Shown here: piece by piece, positions 24,831 to 33,554 of the stretch | Numbering within the stretch: position 1 is the first letter of the stretch | Layout of the letters: every line of letters begins with the position of its first letter | NCBI GenBank assembly: GCA_023252195.1 | Contig: JAHEXI010000003.1 | Span: 338,710 to 402,709 of the forward strand | From: Pseudonocardiales bacterium | GTDB lineage: Bacteria > Actinomycetota > Actinomycetes > Mycobacteriales > Pseudonocardiaceae | Reading direction: 5' to 3' | DNA length: 64,000 nt | Notes under the pieces: generated by a model | Told to the model about the DNA's origin: nothing | The model's input: the letters and a program-made list of their open reading frames with translations, nothing else | Database searches by the model: none | Translations under genes and position numbers: made by a program

Positions 24831-27701
24831 ATGCGCACGGAGTTGGTTGGTCGCGAACGGGAGCTGGCCGCGCTCGCGGAGCACTTCGAGTCGGCTCTCG
24901 CCGCACATCCGCGCGTCGTGCTGTGCCGGGGTGAGCCGGGGATCGGCAAGACCCGGATGGCCGAGGAGGTGACCGGGCTGGCGGTGATCCGGGACGTTCC
25001 GGTGGCGTGGGGGCCGGCGGCGGAGTCGAGCGGCGCGCCCCCGTACTGGCCGTGGCGGCAGGTGCTGCGCGTTGTGTCCGCCAGTGTCGACGTCGTCAAG
25101 ATCGCCGATGAGCTCGGGGTGCTGCCCGACCTGGTGCGGTTGGCACCCGAGGTGTTCGGTGCTCCGGGCGGTGATCGGAGTGGCAGCGGCTCGAGCGAGG
25201 ACCGGTTTCGGCTGTTCGACGCGGTGGCCCGGCTGCTGAGCGATATCACCGCGAGCGGACCCTGGGTCGTCGTGTTCGACGACGCGCACCGCGCGGACTT
25301 CGGCTCATTGCTGCTGCTGCACCACGTGGTGCGCACGCTGACCCGCGAGCGGCTACTGGTGATGGTGAACTACCGGGATACCGAACCCGTGCACGATGTC
25401 CTCGTCACGGGACTCGCTCGAGAGCCGGTCACTCGTCGGATCGACCTCCGCGGCTTGGCCGCTCCGGCCGTCGGTAAGCAGCTCGCCGTGCTAGTCGGGC
25501 GCGCCGTCGTACCGGCGCAGGTCGAGCGGGTGCACGCGGTCACGGGCGGCAACCCGTTCTTCGTCGGTGAGATGGGCTGGGCGTTGGCCGACGCAGGTCC
25601 TGCCGCGTCAGCGGTGAAGGTCCCGCCGAGCGTGCTGCAGACGATCAACGAACGGCTGGAACGGCTCCCACCGAAGTCCGTGTGGCTGCTCCGCGCGGCG
25701 TCGATCGTCGGCCGAGAGTTCTCCGTCGAGGTACTTGCCCGGATGGTAGGCGAGCCCGTGCTCGGCTGCCTGGGCCAGCTCGACGAGGCAGCGGCCGCCC
25801 GCCTGGTCGAGTCCACCGCGACGCCCGGCGAGCACCGATTCGTGCACGTCTTGATTCGGGACGCGATCGAGGCCGGCTTGGGCGCCGCCGAGCGGGTACA
25901 GCTGCACCGGTCGGCGGCCGAGGCCGTGGAGGAGATGTACGCCGGCCATCTCGAGCCGCGTCTGTCGGATCTCGCCCGGCATTGGGCGGCGGCTGCGGTA
26001 CTCGGCGAGCGGGGCCGCGCTACCGGTTGGATCCGGCGGGCCGCGAGCGAGGCGGTGAGCCGGCTCTCCTACGAGGAGGGCGTCCGGCTTTACCGGCTCG
26101 CACTCGACGTCGGCGGCCGTGAGCTCGACGATCTCGACCGCTGCCAACTGCTGCTCGCGCTCGGCGCCGCGCAGAGCCTGACCGGGGATCACCCGGGTCG
26201 GCTGCACACCTGCCGGAGTGCGGCCGACCTCGCGCGTTCGATGGCGCGACCCGACCTCATCGCCGAGGCAGCCCTGATCTTGGAGGGGGGCGACGGCGCC
26301 GAGGCCGATTGGCTGGTCAGGCGGCTGTGTGAGGAGGTCCTGCGGGAGCTGGATCCGAAGTCCTGCTCGCTGCGTGCCAGGGTCGCGGCCGGGCTGGCCC
26401 GCGCGTGCATATACCTCGATGACATCGACGCCGCCGCGCGGGCCAGCGAGCAGGCACTGGCCGCGGCGAACCAGTGCGACGATCGGGGCGCAGTAGTGGC
26501 GACGTTAAGAGCCCGCCAGCTCGTGCGCTCCGATCCGGACGGGATCGATGAACGGTCCGACCTGGCCGCGAAGCTGCTCGAAATCGGCCGGGAGACCTCG
26601 GACCCCGAGACCCAGATGTGGGCCCACCTCTGGCGGATCGACGTGATGTTGCAGCGCGGCGACCTCGGCGGCGTCGGCCGGGAGCTCGATCCGCTGGCCC
26701 GGTGCGTCAACGAGATGGGCGGGCCGGTCGCGCGCTGGCACCTGCTCCGCTGCCGGGCAGCACACGCCCAGGCGCAGGCACGCTTCGCTGACGCCATCCG
26801 GCTAGCCAACGAGGGCTTCACCGAGCTGATCCCGCTCTCGACGTGGGTCCGGGACGGCGTGTTGGCGATGACGGGCCACCACATCGGTCCCGAGGCGAGC
26901 GGTGGGACGAGGGCCTACGGCCTCGATGGACGTGTCGGTGCTCGAGACTTCTGCCCGGCCTTCGGCGTCATCTACTCGCTTGCGCCGGCTGTTGTGCTGA
27001 TCTCAGCCGGTCGGCGCGGCGAGGCGGCCGAGCTCTACCGAGCGCTGGGGCCGGTCGCCCAGTGGCAGCCGACCACCCACGGGGCAACCATCAGCTTCGC
27101 GCTCGGCATCGTGGTCGCCGCGGCGATGGACGCTGCCGAGGATGTCGCGGCGCTACGCGGGCTGCTGGCCCGTTACCGCGGCCACCATGTCGCGGGCGGT
27201 GCGGGCCCCGCGATCTACCTCGGGCCGGTTGAGCTCTACCTGGGCATCGCGGCCCGGTACCTGGGACTGTTCGATGACGCCATCGCCGAACTCGACCACG
27301 CACGGCAGGTGTGCGCGGCGAACGGGGCGGCCGGTTACCACGTCGAGGCGCTGTTCGAACTGGCCGTGGCGCTGGGCTGCCGGACCGGGCACGGTGATGC
27401 GGCACGGGCCCGTTCGTTGGCCACCGACTGCGCCGGTCGAGCCAAGACCCTCGGCATGGCGCCATTCGCGACGCGCGCCCAGGAGCTGGCCGACCGGCTC
27501 GGTCAGGCGCCGGCCGAGGCATTGACGCCGAGGGAGCGCGAGGTCGCCGCGCTGGTGGCGCAGGGGCGGACCAACCGGGAAATCGCCGCCCGGCTCTACC
27601 TCTCCGAGCGCACCGCGCAGAACCACGTGCAGCACATCCTCACCAAGCTCGACCTGTCGAACCGCAGCCAGATCGCGGTCTGGATCACCAGCCGCAGGTA
27701 A
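24831..27701 (+). CDS. LuxR-family regulator with AAA_16-type ATPase (LAL type)
   Basis: 956 residues, ATG at 24831, GAGGAGG about ten bases upstream. VGRERELAALAEHFESALAA, Walker A GEPGIGKT (34-41), VVVFDDAHRADFGSLLLLHH Walker B, a helical centre, and a C-terminal HTH (LTPREREVAALVAQGRTNRE, then IAARLYLSERTAQNHVQHIL). A large ATP-binding LuxR regulator, probably an activator. The last ~120 bp are duplicated at 29877-30009. Starts 294 bp from the divergent cyclase gene. Confidence 0.9.
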   Translation: MRTELVGRERELAALAEHFESALAAHPRVVLCRGEPGIGKTRMAEEVTGLAVIRDVPVAWGPAAESSGAPPYWPWRQVLRVVSASVDVVKIADELGVLPDLVRLAPEVFGAPGGDRSGSGSSEDRFRLFDAVARLLSDITASGPWVVVFDDAHRADFGSLLLLHHVVRTLTRERLLVMVNYRDTEPVHDVLVTGLAREPVTRRIDLRGLAAPAVGKQLAVLVGRAVVPAQVERVHAVTGGNPFFVGEMGWALADAGPAASAVKVPPSVLQTINERLERLPPKSVWLLRAASIVGREFSVEVLARMVGEPVLGCLGQLDEAAAARLVESTATPGEHRFVHVLIRDAIEAGLGAAERVQLHRSAAEAVEEMYAGHLEPRLSDLARHWAAAAVLGERGRATGWIRRAASEAVSRLSYEEGVRLYRLALDVGGRELDDLDRCQLLLALGAAQSLTGDHPGRLHTCRSAADLARSMARPDLIAEAALILEGGDGAEADWLVRRLCEEVLRELDPKSCSLRARVAAGLARACIYLDDIDAAARASEQALAAANQCDDRGAVVATLRARQLVRSDPDGIDERSDLAAKLLEIGRETSDPETQMWAHLWRIDVMLQRGDLGGVGRELDPLARCVNEMGGPVARWHLLRCRAAHAQAQARFADAIRLANEGFTELIPLSTWVRDGVLAMTGHHIGPEASGGTRAYGLDGRVGARDFCPAFGVIYSLAPAVVLISAGRRGEAAELYRALGPVAQWQPTTHGATISFALGIVVAAAMDAAEDVAALRGLLARYRGHHVAGGAGPAIYLGPVELYLGIAARYLGLFDDAIAELDHARQVCAANGAAGYHVEALFELAVALGCRTGHGDAARARSLATDCAGRAKTLGMAPFATRAQELADRLGQAPAEALTPREREVAALVAQGRTNREIAARLYLSERTAQNHVQHILTKLDLSNRSQIAVWITSRR

Positions 27702-27746
27702 GTGTGCAGGCCCGTTTTCGCTGTGCGGACCGCCCACAGGCGAAGC

Positions 27747-27872
27747 GGGATGAGCTACTGGTTCAAGCAGGATGAGATCCACGCGCACACGCACGTGCAC
27801 GGCTGCCCGGCATTCCTACCGTGGCACCGGGAACTGATCAATCGGTTCGAGGAGCTGATCCAGGAAATCGCT
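27747..27872 (+). pseudogene. Tyrosinase fragment (CuA region)
   Basis: About 40 codons reading GMSYWFKQDEIHAHTHVHGC, PAFLPWHRELINRFEELI. The H...H-x-G...FLPWHRE block is the tyrosinase/hemocyanin CuA signature. Everything before and after is missing. A stop follows within 50 bp. Confidence 0.7.
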
Positions 27873-27937
27873 TCGCAAGGCGGCTCGGTGCAGCCGCCAT
27901 CACCATTTGTTTTGAGGAGGTAACCAGACAACCAGAC

Positions 27938-28204
27938 GTGTACGTCACCGCTATTCATCAGATCACCGATCCGGAGAAGTTTCGGCAGGGGGTGCGGGCG
28001 GCCACCCCTCCAGCGAGCGAGTTCCCGGCCGGCATCGTCCTGCACAGCATGTTCTCGAATCCCGATGACACCAAGGCCGTCTGCCTTTGGGAGGCGGAGA
28101 CCGTGGACGCGGTGCGGGATCTCGTCGCCTCGGTAGTCGGCCAGTTTAGCCAAAACGAGTACTTCGAGGTGAACAAGGAGACCGCACTCGGCCTGCCGGA
28201 CTGA
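27938..28204 (+). CDS. Small protein of unknown function (ferredoxin-like fold guessed)
   Basis: 88 residues from a GTG at 27938: VYVTAIHQITDPEKFRQGVR, IVLHSMFSNPDDTKAVCLWE, AETVDAVRDLVASVVGQFSQ. The alternation looks like a small alpha/beta (dimeric barrel) protein; no family is named. The ribosome site GAGGAGGT lies 16 bases from the GTG, too far. An 8-bp direct duplication (ACCAGACA/ACCAGACG) fills the extra space, so the original distance may have been about 8. Confidence 0.5.
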   Translation: MYVTAIHQITDPEKFRQGVRAATPPASEFPAGIVLHSMFSNPDDTKAVCLWEAETVDAVRDLVASVVGQFSQNEYFEVNKETALGLPD

Positions 28205-28338
28205 TCGCCAGACGCCTTCGGCCCTGCGATCGGGCGGGATTCCTCGGCTGGCCGGGCAGTTGGGCCGGCCGGTGGCTTGACCGTGCTTCATCAGCAGGAC
28301 GAGACTTCTGGTTCTCCGGGTTGAGAGGGGGCCGTCCC

Positions 28339-28941
28339 ATGGCCTGGTCCATCCGCGGTCGCTATTTTGAAAACTGTTCCTGCGATATGCCCTGCCCGTG
28401 CACAGTCACGTTTGACGCCGGCGCCGACACGGAGCGCTGCAATGCCGTGCTCATCTTCCATGTTGACACCGGTGAGGTCGACGACGTGGACGTGAGCGAC
28501 CGGACGGTCGTGGTGGTGGTAGACGCTCCTCAAGTGATGACCGACGGCAACTGGAAGCTCGCGCTCGTGGTGGACGAGAGGGCCTCCGACGAGCAGCTCC
28601 AGAAACTGGGCGCGGTGTTCGGCGGCGAGCTGGGGGGTCCGATGGAGGCACTCGCCCCGCTGGTGGGCGAGATGCTCGGCGTGGAACGAATGCGCATCGA
28701 GGTCACCGAGAGCAACGGGAACCACAAGCTGAGCGCCGGTGACGCACTCGAGGTCGAGGTCGATGACGTCGTGCCGTTCGGTGTGGACACCGGCCGCCCC
28801 GCCCGGCTCGTCGATGTCTTTCACCCGGCCAACAGCGAGCTGACCGTGGCGAAGGGCCGCTCCCGGGTCGGAGTCCTCGGACTGGAATGGTCCCAAGCAG
28901 GCACTTCGGGGTTTTCCGCCCCCTTCGCCTGGACGGGATGA
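28339..28941 (+). CDS. DUF1326 protein
   Basis: 200 residues. The ATG at 28339 has GAGAGGGGG upstream. The start MAWSIRGRYFENCSCDMPCP carries the family's CxCxxPCPC cysteine cluster, a likely metal site, followed by NAVLIFHVDTGEVDDVDVSD and, near the end, WSQAGTSGFSAPFAWTG. The stop abuts the start of the DUF2182 gene (stop 28939-28941, next ATG 28942). The two are a translationally linked pair, an arrangement common across bacteria. The function is unproven; a role with metals is inferred from the cysteines. Confidence 0.9.
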   Translation: MAWSIRGRYFENCSCDMPCPCTVTFDAGADTERCNAVLIFHVDTGEVDDVDVSDRTVVVVVDAPQVMTDGNWKLALVVDERASDEQLQKLGAVFGGELGGPMEALAPLVGEMLGVERMRIEVTESNGNHKLSAGDALEVEVDDVVPFGVDTGRPARLVDVFHPANSELTVAKGRSRVGVLGLEWSQAGTSGFSAPFAWTG

Positions 28942-29757
28942 ATGACAAGGGTCGGCGTCCCAGTCAGGCCCGGCCCGCTGCTGACGATCGGTCCGCTGCT
29001 GGCCCTCGCCGTCGTCTGCTGGGCTGTGGTGGTGCAGCGGATGGGAGGCGAAGACGGGGGTCCGGGTGCGGATCCGGGCCCGCTCGGCTTCTTCACCGGT
29101 ATGTGGACGCTGATGATGGCAGCGATGATGCTCCCGTCGGTGTGGCCCACGGTGCTCGTGTACCAGCGGCTGCAGGCCGCGCGGCGCGAACGCGGGAAGA
29201 ACGCTGTGCGGATGGGACCGGCCTTGCTCCTGGTCGGCTACCTGGCAGCGTGGACCATCGTTGGGCTCATCGGCTTCGCTATCCTCAAGGCTGGCCGAGC
29301 CCTTGAGATCGACGCCTTGAGCTGGAGCCGGGGCGGACCGCTGCTAGCGGGCGGAGTGATCATCGCGGCGGCGGCCTACCAGCTCACGCCGCTCAAGGAC
29401 GTGTGCTTGCGGCACTGCCGTGGCCCGTTCAGCTTCCTGTTCGAGCACTGGCGTCCAGGCGCGCTGGGCGCGGTTCGGCTGGGCGCCCGCCACGGCATCT
29501 GGTGCATCGGCTGTTGCTGGGCACTGATGACCGCGCTGTTCGCCCTCGGTGTCATGAGCATCGCGTGGACGGCACTGATCGCCGTCTTCATCGCCGCTGA
29601 GAAGCTGCTGCCCTGGCGCCGAGCCGCCACCACGTTCGTGAGCCTCGCGCTGCTGGTGCTCGGCCTTGCCGTGGCCCTGGTTCCCGAGCGGGTGCCAGGG
29701 CTGATGATAGCCGACGCCCCGATGCACAAGATGAGCATGCCCCGCATTCCCTCGTGA
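28942..29757 (+). CDS. DUF2182 metal-binding membrane protein
   Basis: 271 residues in the membrane (about seven hydrophobic segments). Signature TGMWTLMMAAMMLPSVWPTV near residue 53, PLKDVCLRHCRGPFSFL near 151, and LGARHGIWCIGCCWALM near 176. The Cys and His residues in the last two form the family's predicted metal site. The end is Met/His-rich (PMHKMSMPRIP). Co-translated with DUF1326; the pair may handle a metal ion, probably copper-like, by inference only. Confidence 0.9.
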   Translation: MTRVGVPVRPGPLLTIGPLLALAVVCWAVVVQRMGGEDGGPGADPGPLGFFTGMWTLMMAAMMLPSVWPTVLVYQRLQAARRERGKNAVRMGPALLLVGYLAAWTIVGLIGFAILKAGRALEIDALSWSRGGPLLAGGVIIAAAAYQLTPLKDVCLRHCRGPFSFLFEHWRPGALGAVRLGARHGIWCIGCCWALMTALFALGVMSIAWTALIAVFIAAEKLLPWRRAATTFVSLALLVLGLAVALVPERVPGLMIADAPMHKMSMPRIPS

Positions 29758-29876
29758 TCCTTTCCCGACACCATTCCCGCATTCCCGGTGCCCACACGAG
29801 ACAACACGAGGTGCATGAATCTGGACCACCTGTGCTGGCGGCCTGCCTCGCAGACATCAGGCGCAGCACTCGACGT

Positions 29877-30009
29877 CGACATCTCCTCGCGGACGACCAA
29901 CCGGGAGATCGCCGCCCGGCTCTACCTCTCCGAGCGCACCGCGCAGAACCACGCGCAGTACATCCTCACCAAGCTCGACCTGTCGAACCGGGGCCAGATC
30001 CCGGTCTGA
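29877..30009 (+). pseudogene. Duplicated LuxR HTH tail
   Basis: The frame TTNREIAARLYLSERTAQNH, then ILTKLDLSNRGQIPV and stop copies the C-terminus of the LuxR gene ending at 27701 with only a few base changes over about 120 bp. No upstream part is present. A segmental duplication, not a gene. Confidence 0.85.
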
Positions 30010-30083
30010 GTTGAGTATGCGGGCTGAGTAATTCGGCGGACGCCGCCACGGCGCCCCCTCACTACCGTATTTCAGGTATACGG
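30006..30083 (+). repeat. Promoter-region repeat, copy 1
   Basis: GAGTTGAGTATGCGG...CTGAGTAATTCGGCGG, then CACTACCGT and TTCAGG-TATA-CGGAA. The same order recurs at 31792-31880. It sits 54-130 bp before the FAD-oxidase start and contains a double TGAGTA motif plus an inverted repeat, so it is probably a duplicated promoter/operator. Confidence 0.55.
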
Positions 30084-30136
30084 AAGCGACGGGAAACCGG
30101 AATGTTCGGTTCCGTGCGGGGAGGAGAGTGGTTTTT

Positions 30137-31537
30137 ATGACAGCGACGGTAGGCGAGGGTATTGAAGCTCTCCGCGCAGTGATGTCGGGTCCTGTGTTTA
30201 TTCCGGCTGACGCCGACTATGAGAGCGCTCGTTTGATCTGGAACGGCGACATCGACCGTCATCCCGCGGTCATCGCGCGATACCAGACGCAGCAGGACGT
30301 GGTCACGGCAGTCGGGTTTGCGCAGCGCGAGGGAATGGAGATCGCGGTCCGCGGTGGTGGGCACGGGATCAGCGGGTCGGCCGTTTGCGAGGGCGGCCTG
30401 ATGATCGACCTGAGCGGAATGCGGAACGTGATGGTAGATCCCGAGCGCAGGCGGGCCGTCGTCGGTGGCGGGGCGAGTCTAGCCGAGCTGGACGCCGCCA
30501 CCCAGGCGCACGGCCTTGCCGTCACCGGTGGGGTCGTCAGCCACACCGGCGTCGCCGGGCTCACCCTTGGCGGAGGCATGGGCTGGCTGACCCGCAAGCT
30601 GGGTCTCAGTATCGACAACCTCGAAGCGGTCGAGGTGGTGCTGGCCGATGGCCGGTGTGTGCGGGCCTACGCCGACTCGCATCCGGACCTGTTCTGGGCA
30701 ATGCGCGGGGGCGGCGGCAACTTCGGAATCGTCACCTCGTTCGAATTTCGGCTGCACCCGGTCGGCCCGGAGATTCACCTCGCCCTGCTGTTCTGGGGCC
30801 TCGACCAGGGGCACGACGCGCTGCGGACCGCCCGTGACGGCATACCGGCGCTGCCCGAGGACATCTACCCGCTGCTCTGCGTCGCGTTGAACGCACCGCC
30901 CGCCCCATTCGTCCCGGAACAGCACCATTTCGCACCTGGGTACGCGCTCCTGCTGGTCGGGTTTGGCTCGGCCGACGAACACGCTCAAGCCGTGGCACCG
31001 ATCCGTGCCGCCTGCCCGCCGTTGTTCGAGTTCATCACCCCGATCCCCTATACGGCGCTTCAGCAGCTGTTCGATGACAATCCTTTCCCGTGGGGAATCC
31101 GGGCCTACGAGAAAGCGCTTTATCTCGACGAACTCTCCGACGAGGCGATCAACGTGCTGGTCGAGCGAGCCACCGACAGAACCTCACCAATGTCGTTCAT
31201 GCCGATCTTCCGGCTCGACGCCGCCTTCGCGCGGGTCGGCGAGCAGGACACCGCTTTCGGCGGAACGCGCACCCCGCAGTACGCCGTGAACATCATCGCC
31301 ATCAGCCCGGACGCAGCTGCGTTGGCGGCCGATCGCAAGTGGGTGCGATCGGTGTGGGACGCCCTGCGCCCGCTCGCTGCCAGTGCTAGCGGTTACGTCA
31401 ACTTCGACGCAGAACACGACGACGACCGCGTCCGAGCCACCTACGGGTCAACGAAATACGACCGATTGGCCCAGATCAAGGCCCAGTACGACCCAGGCAA
31501 CGTCTTTCACCGCAACGCAAACATCTCGCCGGCCTAA
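30137..31537 (+). CDS. FAD-linked oxidase (berberine-bridge-enzyme-like)
   Basis: 466 residues; ATG at 30137, GGAGGAGAG ten bases upstream (GTG at 30128 overlaps it). PCMH FAD domain with IAVRGGGHGISGSA, whose His is the usual flavin-linking residue. VVSHTGVAGLTLGGGMGWLT lacks the second (Cys) attachment site, so attachment through His alone is expected. MRGGGGNFGIVTSFEFRLHP follows, and the C-terminal BBE motif YGSTKYDRLAQIKAQYDPGN closes the protein. The family oxidises alcohols, sugars or polyketide/alkaloid intermediates; it could serve the polyketide locus 9 kb away, but this is only context. A 5' fragment of a copy lies at 32508. Confidence 0.9.
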   Translation: MTATVGEGIEALRAVMSGPVFIPADADYESARLIWNGDIDRHPAVIARYQTQQDVVTAVGFAQREGMEIAVRGGGHGISGSAVCEGGLMIDLSGMRNVMVDPERRRAVVGGGASLAELDAATQAHGLAVTGGVVSHTGVAGLTLGGGMGWLTRKLGLSIDNLEAVEVVLADGRCVRAYADSHPDLFWAMRGGGGNFGIVTSFEFRLHPVGPEIHLALLFWGLDQGHDALRTARDGIPALPEDIYPLLCVALNAPPAPFVPEQHHFAPGYALLLVGFGSADEHAQAVAPIRAACPPLFEFITPIPYTALQQLFDDNPFPWGIRAYEKALYLDELSDEAINVLVERATDRTSPMSFMPIFRLDAAFARVGEQDTAFGGTRTPQYAVNIIAISPDAAALAADRKWVRSVWDALRPLAASASGYVNFDAEHDDDRVRATYGSTKYDRLAQIKAQYDPGNVFHRNANISPA

Positions 31538-31653
31538 CCCGCCAGACAGAGCCGTCACACGCCACTGGTTGAGTCAAGCGCTACACCAGCACACAACATA
31601 CCAACTAGGTGCGGGGAATCGTGTTCGAAATGGTCGATGACGGAGGAGCCACC

Positions 31654-31790
31654 ATGGAGAAAGCAACGGGTGTGATTCGTATCGAGCACCTAGAAGACTT
31701 TTCCAAAGTATTTCAGGAGACGTATAATACCGGTGACCTGGACGGACTGATCAGTCTCTTCGAGCCCGAGAGCCTCTGGCCTCGCCAGTC
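31654..31790 (+). pseudogene. SnoaL-like protein, N-terminal fragment
   Basis: ATG at 31654 after CGGAGGAG. HLEDFSKVFQETYNTGDLDG, LISLFEPE matches the N-terminus of the intact SnoaL-like protein at 47096, then ends abruptly where the second promoter-region repeat begins. The rest of the gene was lost when that segment joined. Confidence 0.7.
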
Positions 31791-31791
31791 G

Positions 31792-31880
31792 CAGTTGAGT
31801 ATGCGGCTGAGTAGTTCGGCGGTTGCCGCTCCAGCGCGCGTCTCACTACCGTTCAAGACCAATGATTCAGGTGGCCTGAA
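31792..31880 (+). repeat. Promoter-region repeat, copy 2
   Basis: CAGTTGAGTATGCGG-CTGAGTAGTTCGGCGG..., CACTACCGT, then TTCAGG-TGG-CCTGAA, a perfect 6-bp inverted repeat. It matches 30006-30083. It lies between a truncated SnoaL gene and the small ORF at 31911, 31 bp before its start. Confidence 0.55.
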
Positions 31881-31910
31881 GGCGGCTCGGCGCCGCCGCG
31901 GAGGTTTCCG

Positions 31911-32150
31911 ATGCTTGACATACAGATTGCAGTCTCGCAGACAGTCGACCAGTATGCTCCTCAGCGGATGGCCGCAGCCGCCGCCGCGAAGGCCAAGCGG
32001 TTGTGGCCGGGAATAATCGGCGAAGTGCTCGCCGACGAGATCATGGCGGTGCTGGATCTGCCGTCGTGGATGCAATCGCAGACCCGTACGATGCGGCTTA
32101 TCGGCGCGATTTCGAACATTACGGAGGAGGTAGGAGCATCCTGGGATTAG
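31911..32150 (+). CDS. Small protein of unknown function
   Basis: 79 residues; ATG at 31911 with GCGGAGG six bases upstream and the duplicated promoter region just before. MLDIQIAVSQTVDQYAPQRM, KRLWPGIIGEVLADEIMAVL, then a short tail. It may be the start of a longer gene, since the frame stops soon after. No family recognised. Confidence 0.45.
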   Translation: MLDIQIAVSQTVDQYAPQRMAAAAAAKAKRLWPGIIGEVLADEIMAVLDLPSWMQSQTRTMRLIGAISNITEEVGASWD

Positions 32151-32309
32151 TCCGCCGCCCATCGACCGGGCAAGCATGCCGTGAAACTCGGCTCGGGCAT
32201 CGCCGTCCAGGTCGTCGAGGATCCAGCGGAAGATCCGGTCCAGCGGACCGTAAGTAAAGTAATGGTCACCGAGTCGCCCTACGGGCTGGGCCCAGTAGAG
32301 TGCGCTTGA
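32090..32309 (-). other. Unrecognised coding-like stretch
   Basis: The minus frame reads LYWAQPVGRLGDHYFTYGPL, DRIFRWILDDLDGDARAEFH, GMLARSMGGGLIPGCSY with natural-looking composition but no start signal. A stop is just upstream and it overlaps the ORF at 31911. Probably a gene fragment of unknown family. Confidence 0.3.
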
Positions 32310-32507
32310 GCTTCACCTCCTGGCGCCCCACGGTCAGATGTATCCCCTACTTCCTTTGCCGGTCATACGCGTCGACTAAGCTAAAATTCAGCTGGATTGG
32401 AGTCGGTAGGCAGTCGTGACTCGAGCGACTCGGCAGTCCGGAGGGCGGCAGTGTTAGCCCCAGCTCCTGCACGCGATACCACGCTCGCAAAGCAGACCAG
32501 AGATTAC

Positions 32508-32588
32508 GGTCCGCGGTGGTGGGAACGGGATGAGGGGACCGGCCGTTTGCGAGGGCGGCCTGATGATCGACCAGAGCGGGATGCGGGC
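32508..32588 (+). pseudogene. Duplicated fragment of the FAD-linked oxidase
   Basis: VRGGGNGMRGPAVCEGGLMI, DQSGMRA copies residues around the flavin site of the gene at 30137 (about 77 bp, with partial matches for another 60 bp upstream). The flavin-linking His has become Asn. No other part is present. Confidence 0.75.
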
Positions 32589-32681
32589 GTTGTGGTGTCG
32601 CTAGCGGTACGTATCGCCCGATTCGAGACTACAGTCATCGCTGCGCCAACCCACGCTGACCGACGTATCAAGGGGGTTGAC

Positions 32682-33554
32682 ATGGTCGCGAGCGTATCGG
32701 CAGCTCAGTGGCAGCAGAGTCAGGATGCACTCCGCGATGAGGTTCGGCGGGTGACGACCCTGATGCGGTCCATCAGTGATCCGGGGGTTCCCGCGGTGGG
32801 CCAGTGGAACATCGCTGAGGTTGCCATGCATCTTTCGCAGAACTGGATGCTGGTACCTGGGATGGCACGGCAAGACCTCTCCCGATATAAGGCAGTGGTG
32901 CCCGGCATTGTTGGGTTGGCCGGCGACTCGATGATCCCGGACATGTGGGACAACGCTGACATGAACGCGCTCGGGTTGAAGTGCGACGCCGAGCGCGATC
33001 TGGCTGTTCTGGCCGACCGCATCGAGGAGCGGGCGGAGGAGTACCTCGGCGAGTGCGCGGGGCACTCGCCCGATGAGCCGCGCCCGTGGACGGTCGAAGG
33101 CACCTCGGTGCCCCTGTCGGCCTTGACCTGCAACTTGCTGAACGAAACGCTCACGCACGGTTACGACATCGCGAAGGCCGCCGGACGCAAGTGGAGGATC
33201 GAGCCGGCACATGCGGCCATGGTGGTGCGGCAGTTCTTCGTCCCGGTGATGCAAACGTGCGATCCTCGGACGTTTGTCAACGCTGGGAAGGCGGCTGGCC
33301 TCCAGGCCACCTACCAGGTGCATCTGCGGGGATGCGGTCGGATCGTTTTTGTTTTCGACGATGGGTCGCTCAGGGTCGACGAGCCGTCCGTCCGCCGGGT
33401 CGACTGCCATATCCTGGCCGATCCCGCAGCGTTTTTCATGGTGTTCTGGCAGCGCCAGAGCCAGTGGAATGCGATCGCCAAGGGTCAGCTCATAGCCTGG
33501 GGTCGCAAGCCGTGGCTGGGGTTGAAGTTCAGGTCCCTAATACGCAATCCCTGA
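32682..33554 (+). CDS. Mycothiol-dependent maleylpyruvate isomerase-like protein (DinB/MDMPI fold plus SCP2-like tail)
   Basis: 290 residues; the start at 32682 follows AGGGGG. The longer frame upstream is duplicated oxidase debris. N-terminal four-helix part: LMRSISDPGVPAVGQWNIAE, VAMHLSQNW (metal His), and NETLTHGYDIAKAAG (the His pair of the MDMPI metal site). C-terminal alpha/beta part with GCGRIVFVFDDGSLRVDEPS and DCHILADPAAFFMVFW resembles an SCP2 sterol-carrier fold. The family uses mycothiol as cofactor in isomerisation or transfer; the actual reaction is unknown. It implies a mycothiol-producing host. Confidence 0.8.
   Translation: MVASVSAAQWQQSQDALRDEVRRVTTLMRSISDPGVPAVGQWNIAEVAMHLSQNWMLVPGMARQDLSRYKAVVPGIVGLAGDSMIPDMWDNADMNALGLKCDAERDLAVLADRIEERAEEYLGECAGHSPDEPRPWTVEGTSVPLSALTCNLLNETLTHGYDIAKAAGRKWRIEPAHAAMVVRQFFVPVMQTCDPRTFVNAGKAAGLQATYQVHLRGCGRIVFVFDDGSLRVDEPSVRRVDCHILADPAAFFMVFWQRQSQWNAIAKGQLIAWGRKPWLGLKFRSLIRNP

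Noticed and set aside
32397..32681. Longer N-terminus for the MDMPI-like protein
   Set aside because: The segment contains a duplicated oxidase fragment; a good ribosome site precedes 32682.
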